Of a stretch of 64,000 nt of DNA, positions 34,460 through 43,500 are shown piece after piece. Position numbers and translations under genes: made by a program. Under the pieces are notes generated by a model that saw nothing but the letters and a program-made list of their open reading frames with translations, did not search any database and was not told the DNA's origin. Within the stretch, counting starts at the first letter, position 1; each line of letters begins with the position of its first letter. The stretch comes from an uncultured Opitutia bacterium (GTDB taxonomy: Bacteria > Verrucomicrobiota > Verrucomicrobiia > Opitutales > Opitutaceae), in the NCBI GenBank assembly GCA_903840415.1, contig CAIMFY010000109.1, positions 29,803-93,802 on the forward strand, written 5' to 3'.

Positions 34460-35362
34460 TCAGCGCGTGACGCCGGCTTTCATGCGGGCGTGGAAGAATC
34501 GGACGAGCGCATCGAGCCGGTTGTCCTCAGTCGTGACCACGAGACGACTGAGCGGGTTGGGAAAGAGTTTCTGCCACGAGGTTTCGCGCTGGGCGCACCA
34601 CGTCGCGTGTGCGGCACGCTCGGCGGCACTGCCCTCAATGGTGACGAGTCGGCCGGCGGCGGGATCGTAGGCGGCAAAGCTCTCCCCGGCGGGCAGTGCG
34701 CGCTCCCACGGGTCGTCGACGCGGAAGCCCATTGTCTGGTAGCGGCGCTGAAGGACGGCCCAGCCCTCGGGTTCGGCCCGCGGCGCGAAATCGCCGAGCC
34801 ACAGCATCACGCTGTGTTTCGGAGCGGCGCGGGCGAGAAAGCGCCAAGGCATTTCCGGCGCAGGATCGGTGGCGCCAGGCGCGGGGCGGGCGAGCAAGGT
34901 GGCGGCGGCGTGCAGGATTTGACCGCGACCGCGGACGGGTTCGCGAAAAAGATTTCCGCCGGGCGCGGCGTGGACGAAGCCGACGCGGTCGCGGTTGACG
35001 GCACCGAGCAGCATCACGAGGCCGGCGAGTTCGAGCAGCGCCTCGCGTTTCGACTGCGCGCCGGAACCGAAGTGGAGCGACGGCGAATCCTCGAACACGA
35101 CGAGCAGCGTGACTTCGCGCTCCTCAACGAATTTTTTGCGGTAAGGTTCGCCGAGCCGCGCGGTGACGTTCCAGTCGATGTCGCGGACGTCGTCGCCGAA
35201 AGTATACTTCACGACTTGATCGAACTCCATGCCGCGGCCGCGGAACGCGGAGCGATACTCGCCGCTGAGGACGTTTTCGACGGCATGGCGCACGCGCCAC
35301 TCCAGCTGGCGCAGGAGCGCCAGGGGATTTTCGATTTTGGAGTTTGGATTTTCGATTGGCAT
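34460..35362 (-). CDS. DUF58 domain protein of the Bat operon
   Basis: A 300-aa DUF58 protein of the moxR-bat operon. Core motif 'GDDVRDIDWNVTARLGEPYRKKFVEEREVTLLVVFEDS' is typical (given here in part: 'DIDWNVTAR', 'EEREVTLL'). The first 12 residues (MPIENPNSKIENP) come from a near-duplicate ATCGAAAATCC sequence, which looks like an extragenic repeat word rather than conserved protein, so the true start may be later. The gene follows moxR by 78 bases that contain an inverted repeat. Confidence 0.85.
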   Translation of the reverse strand: MPIENPNSKIENPLALLRQLEWRVRHAVENVLSGEYRSAFRGRGMEFDQVVKYTFGDDVRDIDWNVTARLGEPYRKKFVEEREVTLLVVFEDSPSLHFGSGAQSKREALLELAGLVMLLGAVNRDRVGFVHAAPGGNLFREPVRGRGQILHAAATLLARPAPGATDPAPEMPWRFLARAAPKHSVMLWLGDFAPRAEPEGWAVLQRRYQTMGFRVDDPWERALPAGESFAAYDPAAGRLVTIEGSAAERAAHATWCAQRETSWQKLFPNPLSRLVVTTEDNRLDALVRFFHARMKAGVTR

Positions 35363-35374
35363 CAACAGGAGTGC

Positions 35375-35430
35375 CCGCAAATCACGCTAATCAACGCGAA
35401 TGGCTGATTCTTCATTCGCGTGATTCGCGG
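35375..35430. repeat. Imperfect inverted repeat in moxR-DUF58 gap (REP-like)
   Basis: CCGCAAATCACG (35375-35386) pairs with CGTGATTCGCGG (35419-35430) with one mismatch; an alternative fold pairs AATCAACGCGAATG with CATTCGCGTGATT (one base bulged). The words ATTCGCGTGATT and AATCACGC look like repetitive extragenic palindromes that recur in related genomes. It could stabilise or attenuate the operon transcript. Confidence 0.6.
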
Positions 35431-35440
35431 TCGGCGTTCC

Positions 35441-36406
35441 TTACTTGGCGGCCGGCACCGGCGTGCGCTCGACGACCTGCGCGACGATCTTGTCGGGCGT
35501 GATCTCCTCGGCTTCGGCTTCGTAGGTGAGGCCGATGCGGTGGCGGAGGACGTCGGGAGCGATTTCCTGCACTAGGGCGGGTGACAGATAATCGCCGCCG
35601 CGCAGCCAAGCGAGCGCGCGGCCGGCTTGGTAGAGAGCGAGCGAGGCGCGGGGCGAGGCGCCGAAGTTGAGATAGCGTTTCTGGCCACTGTTTTTTTCCG
35701 CGAGGGCGCGCGTGCCGCGAACGAGAGCGAGGATGTAGCCTTCGACCGCCGGCGAGAGGTGGATGGCGTCGACTTGGGCGCGCAGCGAGAGCAGTTCCTC
35801 GCCGCTCGTCACGGCGGCGAGCGCGGGTTGCTTGGTGATCTGGCCCCAGCGGCGCATCATCGAGGATTCCTCCTCGGCGCTCGGATAATCGACGATGAGC
35901 TTGAACAGAAACCGATCCGTCTGCGCCTCGGGGAGCGGATAGGTGCCTTCCTGCTCGACGGGATTTTGCGTGGCCATCACGAAAAACGGTGCCGGCAACA
36001 GATGGGTTTGCCCGCCGATGGTGACCTGCCGTTCCTGCATCGCTTCGAGGAGCGCGCTCTGGACCTTCGCGGGGGCACGGTTGATTTCGTCGGCGAGTAC
36101 GAGATTGGCAAAAATTGGCCCGTGGTGCGGTGTAAACTCACCGGTCTTCGGCTGGAAAATCATCGTGCCGGTGACGTCGCTCGGCAGGAGATCGGGCGTG
36201 AACTGGATGCGCTCGAACTGCACGCCGAGCGCGGTGCCGAGCGAGCGGACGAGGAGGGTTTTCGCGAGGCCGGGCATGCCCTCGAGGAGGACGTGGCCGT
36301 TGGCGAGCAGCGCGACGAGCAGGCGCTCGACGGCGGCGTCCTGACCGATGACGGCCTTGCCGATTTCATCGCGGAGTTTCTGGGACCAGGCGGGACCTGT
36401 GATCAT
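35441..36406 (-). CDS. MoxR-family AAA+ ATPase
   Basis: A 321-aa AAA+ ATPase of the MoxR group, first gene of the bat operon. Walker A is 'GMPGLAKT' (43-50), Walker B 'LADEINRAP', sensor 1 'MATQNPVEQEGTYPLPEAQTDRF' (start 'MATQNP'), and the C-terminal lid domain contains 'GASPRASLALYQAGRALAWLRGG'. MoxR proteins act as chaperones that help metal insertion or assembly of VWA-domain proteins, here BatA and BatB. No clear promoter is visible in the 99 bases before the divergent release-factor-like gene. Confidence 0.93.
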   Translation of the reverse strand: MITGPAWSQKLRDEIGKAVIGQDAAVERLLVALLANGHVLLEGMPGLAKTLLVRSLGTALGVQFERIQFTPDLLPSDVTGTMIFQPKTGEFTPHHGPIFANLVLADEINRAPAKVQSALLEAMQERQVTIGGQTHLLPAPFFVMATQNPVEQEGTYPLPEAQTDRFLFKLIVDYPSAEEESSMMRRWGQITKQPALAAVTSGEELLSLRAQVDAIHLSPAVEGYILALVRGTRALAEKNSGQKRYLNFGASPRASLALYQAGRALAWLRGGDYLSPALVQEIAPDVLRHRIGLTYEAEAEEITPDKIVAQVVERTPVPAAK

Positions 36407-36505
36407 GGAGAGAGGCGTGGGAGCGGAACGAGTTGAAGTAACAAGGAGGAGGGCGTTTGACTCGGCGGGCGAAGAATAGTTTCCTAGAGAGGAAAAGAAG
36501 CAGCC

Positions 36506-36901
36506 ATGGCTTTACCAACCCAAATCGTCGAACGGCTCGCGGCGGTCGGCGCGTGCGCCGCCGACGTCGAGGAGCGTTTTGTCCGGGGAACGGGCCCGGG
36601 CGGCCAGAAAATCAACAAGACCAGTTCGACCGTCTGGCTGAGACACGGGCCGACCGGAGTCGAGGTTCGATGCCAGCGCGAACGCTCGCAATCGGCGAAC
36701 CGAGAGCTGGCGTGGCTCGAACTGGTCGGAAAATTTGAGGCCCGGGCCCGCGCCGCCGCGATGGCGGTGGTCGATGTGCGGGAGGCCGCGCGCCGCCGCA
36801 CGCGCCATAAATCGCACGGGCAGAAAGTGCGGATGATTCAGGCCAAGCAGCATCGTGCCCGGCACAAAGCGAAGCGTGGGCGCGTGAGCGGCGACGAGTG
36901 A
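36506..36901 (+). CDS. Peptide chain release factor-like protein (GGQ domain only)
   Basis: A 131-aa protein with the catalytic release-factor domain only: 'GTGPGGQKINKTSS' holds the GGQ (residues 32-34). The stop-codon reading domain is missing. The C-terminus is very basic ('RRRTRHKSHGQKVRMIQAKQ'), like ArfB/YaeJ, where the tail enters the empty mRNA channel of stalled ribosomes. It may rescue stalled ribosomes by hydrolysing peptidyl-tRNA. The alternative is RF-H-type. Divergent from moxR. Confidence 0.85.
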   Translation: MALPTQIVERLAAVGACAADVEERFVRGTGPGGQKINKTSSTVWLRHGPTGVEVRCQRERSQSANRELAWLELVGKFEARARAAAMAVVDVREAARRRTRHKSHGQKVRMIQAKQHRARHKAKRGRVSGDE

Positions 36902-37059
36902 GAGTGGTGGCGAAGGGGAAATCAGTGGTGCTGCAAGATGTGAGCGTCGCCGCCGGCTCGAATTGTTTGGTCCCGCTCCGATCAGGCGGGCGAAAGTGAT
37001 GCCTCATGGCGGCGCGATTTGACGCGACGGCGTCGACTTGATTCGCCTTCATTGGAACT

Positions 37060-37082
37060 CGTTTTCATCTCATCTGAAAACG
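37060..37082. promoter_or_regulatory. Inverted repeat upstream of GH28, possible operator
   Basis: CGTTTTCA (37060-37067) and TGAAAACG (37075-37082) form perfect 8-base arms 7 bases apart, 56 bases before the first GH28 start. The 236-base spacer from 36902 otherwise contains no gene I can support. Could be a regulator site for the pectin genes. Confidence 0.45.
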
Positions 37083-37137
37083 GTCTGCCCTCTTATCCCA
37101 TCTGCAACCGGTAACCGCTGGAGCAAAGATTCCCGCA

Positions 37138-38781
37138 ATGAAGTCCATGCAACACTCCTCCCTTCCGAAACCACTCACGTTTCTCACCTTTTGGGCCATC
37201 GCTCTGGCGGCCTCGGCTTTGGTGACGAGCCAAGCTCACGCGGCGGCGTCGGGTCGGCAATTATTCAACGTTGCCGACTACGGTGCCAAACGCGACGGCT
37301 CGGCGCTGGCGACCGACGCCTTCCATCAGGCCATCGCGGCCGCGAAAGCGGCGGGCGGCGGCACGATTTACGTGCCTCCCGGCAAGTATTCTTCTGGGCC
37401 GATCGAGCTGTTCAGCAACATGACCTTGGACATCGATGCCGGCGCGACGATTGAGTTTCCCGTCGCGCCGCTGCCGTTCACGAAGGGCCGATATCTCGGC
37501 GTCGAGGCGCTCGTTCCGATGCCACTCATCGGTGGCCATGATGTGGAAAATGTCACGGTGACCGGGCGCGGCATCGTCACCACCGGCAACTACGAAGCGT
37601 GGCGCAAGGCCTACACGGCCGCCTACGAAAATTACCTCGCGGCGCGCAAAGGCGTCGTTTCCACCGGCGGCGACGAATCCATGAGCGCCAACGGCCCGCA
37701 CTGGGATCACCTGCTGAAAGTGCTCGAAGCCAAGCAGCCCGCCTCCGAGCAGGAATATCGTGACGCGGCAGGCGAGCTGCGCCCGTCCTTTGTCTGCTTC
37801 ATGAACGCGAAGAACGTCCTCATCGAAGATGTGCGCATCATTGGTGCGCCGATGTTCGTGGTTCATCTGCTTTATTCGGAGAACGCGACCGTCCGCAACG
37901 TCATGATCCAGACTTACCCCGGCCCGCACGCCAATGGCATCGCCGTGGATTCCTGCCGCTTCGTTCATATTTCCGACTGCTACGTCGACACGGGCGACGA
38001 CGGCATCGTCATCAAGTCAGGCAAGGACGCCGACGGACTGCGCGTGAATCGCCCCTCCGAGCACATTACCATCACGAACTGCACCGTGCATCACGCCCAC
38101 GGCGCGGTCGTGATCGGGAGCGAGACCGCGGGCAGCGTCCGCAACGTCGTGGCCAGCAATATCACGGCCATCGACACGGAGGTCGGCATCCGGATCAAGA
38201 GCCGTCGTGGGCGCGGCGGAGTAGTCGAGGACGCGCGCTTCGACAACTGGACGATGGAAAACGTCGGCACGGGCATCGTCGTCACCAGCTACTATGTCAT
38301 GGGCGGCGAAACCTCCACGACGGAGGAGCCGCTCTCCGAACGCACACCGGTATTCCGAAATATTGGCATCAGCAATGTCACCATCCACGGTGCGAAAAAA
38401 GTGATCGAGATCGACGGACTGCCCGAGATGCCCATCACGGCGCTCCGGCTGACGGACATCCTGGGCTCGGGCAAAGTGGGCCTGACGGCGCGCCACACCG
38501 AGGCGCTGGAATTGCACCACGTGCAGTTGAACGTCGACCGCGGTCCGGTCTTCTCGATCGAAACGGCTTCTCATTTGGAACTCGACGGCGTGACGACCAG
38601 CAAGCCGAACGCCGGATTTTCCGTCTTGCGGCTGACCCAGTCACTGGGAGCGATCCTGCGCGATAGCCACGCGTTTCCCCAGACCGGAACCTTCCTTTCC
38701 ACCGGCCTCGGAGAACTGAAATCGCTTCACCTCGCGGGCAACGTTTTCGAAAACGCCGCGACTCCAACGGAGGAGCGCTAG
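37138..38781 (+). CDS. Glycoside hydrolase family 28 (polygalacturonase-like), exported
   Basis: A 547-aa GH28 enzyme with a signal peptide (to about residue 34, 'VTSQAHAAA'). The parallel beta-helix carries the GH28 catalytic set: 'DTGDDG' with Asp284, Asp287 and Asp288; His321 in 'HHAHGAVVIGSE' (usual GHG has Ala here: 'HAHG'); 'GIRIKSRRG' is the conserved RxK. Pectin-type galacturonan hydrolysis, probably exo-acting or active on decorated chains, is the family expectation. An insert of about 90 residues near 140-230 ('TGNYEAWRKAYTAAYENYL') is an extra domain or long loop that may restrict the cleft. Stands before a convergent Gfo/Idh gene. Confidence 0.88.
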   Translation: MKSMQHSSLPKPLTFLTFWAIALAASALVTSQAHAAASGRQLFNVADYGAKRDGSALATDAFHQAIAAAKAAGGGTIYVPPGKYSSGPIELFSNMTLDIDAGATIEFPVAPLPFTKGRYLGVEALVPMPLIGGHDVENVTVTGRGIVTTGNYEAWRKAYTAAYENYLAARKGVVSTGGDESMSANGPHWDHLLKVLEAKQPASEQEYRDAAGELRPSFVCFMNAKNVLIEDVRIIGAPMFVVHLLYSENATVRNVMIQTYPGPHANGIAVDSCRFVHISDCYVDTGDDGIVIKSGKDADGLRVNRPSEHITITNCTVHHAHGAVVIGSETAGSVRNVVASNITAIDTEVGIRIKSRRGRGGVVEDARFDNWTMENVGTGIVVTSYYVMGGETSTTEEPLSERTPVFRNIGISNVTIHGAKKVIEIDGLPEMPITALRLTDILGSGKVGLTARHTEALELHHVQLNVDRGPVFSIETASHLELDGVTTSKPNAGFSVLRLTQSLGAILRDSHAFPQTGTFLSTGLGELKSLHLAGNVFENAATPTEER

Positions 38782-38808
38782 ACCTTCGGACGCGAATTCC
38801 GAGTCGGC

Positions 38809-40005
38809 TCAGACGAGACCGACGCGACGGCCTTCTTCGGCCGCCTGATAGCCGGCGTAGATGACCTCGACGCAATCCACCGCGAGATCGATGCCGGAGC
38901 GCGGCTCGCGGTTTTCCCGGATGGCGCCGACAAAATCCTGGATCTCCTGCGCGAAGCCGCGGAACCAGTCTTCATCTACGCTCGGTCGATTCCAGCCGGC
39001 CTTCGTCTCGAGCTTTTCGGTGAAATATTCGTTGCTGAAGACGGCGGCATCGGGTGCGTAGGTTTCAATTGCGTCGTTCGACGTCATGTTCGCCTTGATC
39101 ACGCCGTCTGTCATGAACGCGGTGACGCGCGTGTTCAGACCGCCAAGGCCAGTGTCGTTGACGATGACGTTGGCGCGCGCGCCGTCCTCGAAGTGGATCA
39201 CGAGGTTGGCCCAGTTTTCCACGTCGATGGGATTGGCGCTAATCCACTGATTTGCCCCGGCGGTACGGGCGCGGACGGCGGCATCGCTGTGAACCAAATC
39301 CGCGACATCGGCGACGACCGCGGTGGGCCGGATGCCACGGCCGAGCCGCTGCTGGCCTTCCCATTGCTTGAGATGCAGGCACGCGCCGACCGAGTGAACG
39401 CCCATGCGCAGCAGCGCGCCGCCACCGGTGTTTTTCCAATCGCGTGAGAAAACCGAGTTCGAGCCCGAGTGATTTTCCTCCGCGCGCAGCTCAAGAATCG
39501 ATCCTTGCGAGGCCGCGATCAGCCGGCGCATCTTGTCGATCGGCGGGGCATAGACCCAGTTCTCGGCGTAACAGAATTTCACGCCGGCGCGTTGCACGGC
39601 CTCGCGCACGGCCTCGGCGTTGCGCCGGGCACCTTCGCGCATTTTTGCGCGCGGCACCTTCAAACCGATCGGCTCCGGGTCGCCGGGCTCGCCGAAATAT
39701 CCGGTGAGCGGTTTCTCCATGATGATGTGCTTGCCGGCGTTCGCGGCACGGATCGCGAACTCATGGTGCTTGGCCGGCGGCACGCAGAGATCGACGACGT
39801 CGATGTCTTTGCGCGCGAGCAGGGCATCGAAGTCGTCGGTGACAAACGCGACTTTCGCATCTCGCGCAAACGCCTCCGCACTCTCTTTCGAGCGCGAGCA
39901 CACGCCCCGAATCTCCACCGCCCCGGCGGGCAGATTGGTGAAGTTTGTGAGGTGCATCTGCGCCCCGTAGCGGGCGCCGACCATGCCGATGCCGAGCGTT
40001 TTCAT
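38809..40005 (-). CDS. Gfo/Idh/MocA family oxidoreductase
   Basis: A 398-aa NAD(P)-dependent sugar or uronate dehydrogenase-like protein. The ATG at 40005 gives 'MKTLGIGMVGARYGAQMHLTNF' with the dinucleotide-binding GxGxxG-like strand. 'CVPPAKHHEFAIRAANAGKHIIMEKPL' contains the conserved EKP. The C-terminal domain has 'RAEENHSGSNSVFSRDWKNTGGGALLRMGVHSVGACLHL', a His/Asp substrate region. An in-frame upstream ATG (40026) is possible. It is the last gene of a minus-strand unit with the GlcG-like and 1,284-aa genes, so it may process released uronic or neutral sugars. Confidence 0.88.
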   Translation of the reverse strand: MKTLGIGMVGARYGAQMHLTNFTNLPAGAVEIRGVCSRSKESAEAFARDAKVAFVTDDFDALLARKDIDVVDLCVPPAKHHEFAIRAANAGKHIIMEKPLTGYFGEPGDPEPIGLKVPRAKMREGARRNAEAVREAVQRAGVKFCYAENWVYAPPIDKMRRLIAASQGSILELRAEENHSGSNSVFSRDWKNTGGGALLRMGVHSVGACLHLKQWEGQQRLGRGIRPTAVVADVADLVHSDAAVRARTAGANQWISANPIDVENWANLVIHFEDGARANVIVNDTGLGGLNTRVTAFMTDGVIKANMTSNDAIETYAPDAAVFSNEYFTEKLETKAGWNRPSVDEDWFRGFAQEIQDFVGAIRENREPRSGIDLAVDCVEVIYAGYQAAEEGRRVGLV

Positions 40006-40060
40006 TGTGGGAGCGGTTGCGGCCAACGCAGCCGGGGCGGCGTCATCAGCCGCAGCGCAT

Positions 40061-40540
40061 TCATGGCTGGGTGAGAACCGTCGCTCCGGCTTGGGCTACC
40101 ACGCCGTCCTCCGTCGACTTCATCCCGCTGACGCCGATTGCACCGACAATCACTCCGTCGACCACCAGCGGCAACCCGCCCTCAATCGCGACGACACCCG
40201 GGAGTGACAGGATAACGGTGCGACCACCCGTGACGACATCTTCGAACGCTTTGGTCGGGCGTTTAAATTGGAGCGCGGTCTTCGCTTTCTCCTGCGCGAC
40301 GACAATGCTGCCGAGCTGGGTGCCATCCATCCGCTCCAGGTAGATCAGGTTGCCGCCGTCATCGAGCACGGCGATGACCATCGTCCATTTGTTCTTGGCC
40401 GCTTCGCTTTCGGCGCGGGCCGCGATCTTTTTCGCGAGTTCCAGACTGATGGTGCTCTTGGAGAGCAGTTGCGCAGACAACTGAAGCGGCGCGATCGCGA
40501 AGATGGCGGCCGCGAGCAGGAGCTTGAATTGGGATTTCAT
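40061..40540 (-). CDS. GlcG/HbpS-family (DUF336) exported protein
   Basis: A 159-aa protein with a signal peptide (to about residue 23, 'LQLSAQLL'). The GlcG/HbpS fold is shown by 'AVLDDGGNLIYLERMDGTQLGSIVVAQEKAKTAL' and 'GGLPLVVDGVIVGAIGVSG' with a glycine-rich end. Family members bind haem or small molecules; E. coli GlcG accompanies glycolate use but has no proven function. It sits between the 1,284-aa gene (25 bases) and the Gfo/Idh gene (55 bases) and likely shares their transcript. Confidence 0.85.
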   Translation of the reverse strand: MKSQFKLLLAAAIFAIAPLQLSAQLLSKSTISLELAKKIAARAESEAAKNKWTMVIAVLDDGGNLIYLERMDGTQLGSIVVAQEKAKTALQFKRPTKAFEDVVTGGRTVILSLPGVVAIEGGLPLVVDGVIVGAIGVSGMKSTEDGVVAQAGATVLTQP

Positions 40541-40565
40541 TGGAATGGATTTTGTGGAGGAGAGT

Positions 40566-43500
40566 TTAGAGTTTGATGACATTATTCGCGGTCGTGATTT
40601 CCTCGATCTGGTGTTCGGGATCGAGTTCTACGCTGGCTCCGTCGAGCGAGGCGACCGCCGGCAAATTCAGTCGAACGTCGACCGACTTCGGCAACAAATC
40701 GACTGGCGCCGCGATCGGCGGAACGGCCGCGGTCGCGACGATTCGGCCGTCGCGACTACGGATCGCGATCGTTGAAGCGGGCGCGGCCACCGAGCCGAGG
40801 CTGTGAACCCGCACGCTCACGGAGCGGCCGTCGACTTTCACGTCGTTCACGTCGATGCCGAGATCGGGGCGCTGCCAGTAAGGCGTGCCGGGAGTCTTCA
40901 GCTTGAACGTCAGAATCGTGGTCGCGCGTGGCGCAAAAGTAAGATCGACGGAACGGGAGCGCTCGAACAGCGCCGTTCGCGTTTCGAGCGCGGTATCCGC
41001 GACATCCTTGCCCGTGGTGTCGAGGCCCTGCGAGATTTCCCATTGACCCGGGTCGATGTTCCAACCGGTCAACGTCGCATGCACCGGCAGGCCGTCGAGG
41101 TTGTAGGCGATCACTTTGAAGGCGGTGGTGGTGGCGTCGGGAATGAGGATGGCCAGACTCTGCTCGCTGGCGGGAGCGCGGAACTGCCAGCTCACGACGT
41201 TTCCGGGATAGGTGCCGTTGCGCACGAGGGCGATGCCGCCGAGCCGCGCGCGCTGCAAGTCGGCGTGGTGCACACCCACGCGATCGATCCATAGGCTGCC
41301 TTCGGTGTTGATGTAGTTGAGCAGGTTGGCCTCGCCGATTTGCACCGCATAGAGTCGCTCAAGGTAGCGTTTGTCGCCGGTCACCTGCCAGGCGAGGAAA
41401 CTGGTGGCGGGATTGCGGTATTCGCTGGAGCGCGACTTCTCAAGGTAGTCACGCACCTGCGCCGGAGCGGTGAAATCCTCGGCGGCGGCCACAATCCGCT
41501 GGCTCCACGCCGGCCGCAGACCCGCCAAATCGAGGAGGTTGGCGTTGACGGTGGTGATGGCGCCGGCCCCGCCGTCGAAGATCGGATCGAGGTAGCGCGC
41601 CTCGCCGGTACATTTCCACGCGGACCAATACAGCGGCCACGGGAAAAGCGCCTTGGCCAATTTGATGTTCTCATCGGTCTGGTATTGAATGCCGGCCGGC
41701 ATCTCGAACTGGCCCTTGGCGTTCTTTTGGCGGTGGGCGAGTTGGCCATCGGCTAGCTCCACGATGGTTTTCCGAGCCGAGGGATTGCCGTTGAAATCCA
41801 CGAGCAGTTCGGCCGGTTGCAACACGAGGTAGGAGTAGCCGCGGGACGATCCCCACACGCCGTCTTCCGACATTTTGGTGCCGCTGAAATAGGCGGTCTT
41901 AATATGCCGGTGGCCGGCGGCGTTGACGCCGGTGAGGCTGGCGACACCTCGCGCCGTTTCCATCGCGCGCTCGAACAGTGTCGGGTTGCCGTAGTCGAGA
42001 ATCATATTCTGGCTCAGACAATTGATCCCTTCTTCGAAGCTGTGAAGGTAGTCGGCCTGAATGGTGGGAAGACCGTTGGTGAACATTCCATTCTTGTAGG
42101 CGGCCTCGATCAGGGCGCGGTCCGATTGGCGGATTTTTTCTGGCACGCAACCCATCAATGCGGTGCCCGGCCAAACGTTCAGTAAGTCGACGTCGTCGGA
42201 GATGCCTCCGCCGAAATCGCCGTAAGGCACCTGGCGGTTGTCGATATACCATTCGACGAGTTGCCGGAGCTGACCGAGCAGCGTGACTTGTTGATAAGCC
42301 CAGAGCGGAACGCCGGCAGGTGGTGGCGGCGCCTGATACGTCGACGGTTCGCCCGTGACGGCCACGGCGTAATAGCTGCGGCCGGGATTGTGATTCGGAT
42401 CGACGCGAATGAGATCCTTGATGTCGCCCTCGAAACGGTTCCAGAGGTTTAGCTTCGGGTTGTGCTGCGGATGCTCCTCGACGAGCATCGCAAAACTGTC
42501 GCGCGCCTGCGTGAACCGATCGAGCGCGTGCTCGGCAACGGCGGCCTCGCGCGGTTTGAAAACGAGGCGAAGTTTGGCATTCGCGAGCGACGCCGCGCTG
42601 AACTCGCCGCTCGCGGAAGCGATCGTGAGATAGAGGCCGCGCCCCGGCGGCAGGATGCGGTCGCGCAGATCGAGCCACAGAGTTTTCGCCTCGCCGGGCT
42701 TCACGCTGAAGGTGAAGTCGAACATGTTTCGCAGCGGCCAGAGCGGATCTTTGATCTGGATATTGAGCGGGATGAGGCCGTGGTGCGTCGGTGGCACCGT
42801 GAGCGCTGGCAAATCGATCGCGATGCCGTCGAGTCCGCCGGCGACATCGTCGAGCCGGTAAGCCGAATCGGCGGACTCGGTCGGAATCAGCACATGCACG
42901 ATCGGCAGGGCGGACGTGGCTGAAGTCACGTTCGTAGGCGCGGCGGCGCCGGCGGGCCGGGCGGTGAGGAGCGTGCGCTCGTCGGCCGCGAAACGTCCCG
43001 CAATAAATGTGACCAAGGGTTGCAGGCTCGCTTCCGCGGCGGGCGCACCGGTGAGACGGTATTCGAGTTTCGGGCTGCCGGCGGGCTCGCGGCCGGCAGT
43101 GACGTGGTAGGCCGCGAGTTCGCCGATGGGCTCTTCCTGCTCGACGTTGGTGAAGCGAATTTTTTGGCCGACGATCGCATGATCGAGTTGGTGAACGGTT
43201 TTTTCCTGGCCTTTCGGGCGTTCGAACAGCGGCGCGCGGGCGGCGGCATCGTTTGCGTCGGTGGCGTTCAGCAAACTCATCGAGCCCCACGCGGCGCCGG
43301 AAATTTCGAGATGATTCCACGGCTCGTCGGGCATGTAGAACGTGATCGCCTTGCCCGACTCCACGTAACAGTCCCAGTCGGGCAGCGTGAAATAATCATG
43401 GCGTCCCGGCAGACGGGAGCGGTTGTAAACGCCCGGCCAGGTCGTCTCGCGAATGCCGTCACAGGCTTTCCACCACCAGCGTTTCAAATCGTAGGCTTCG

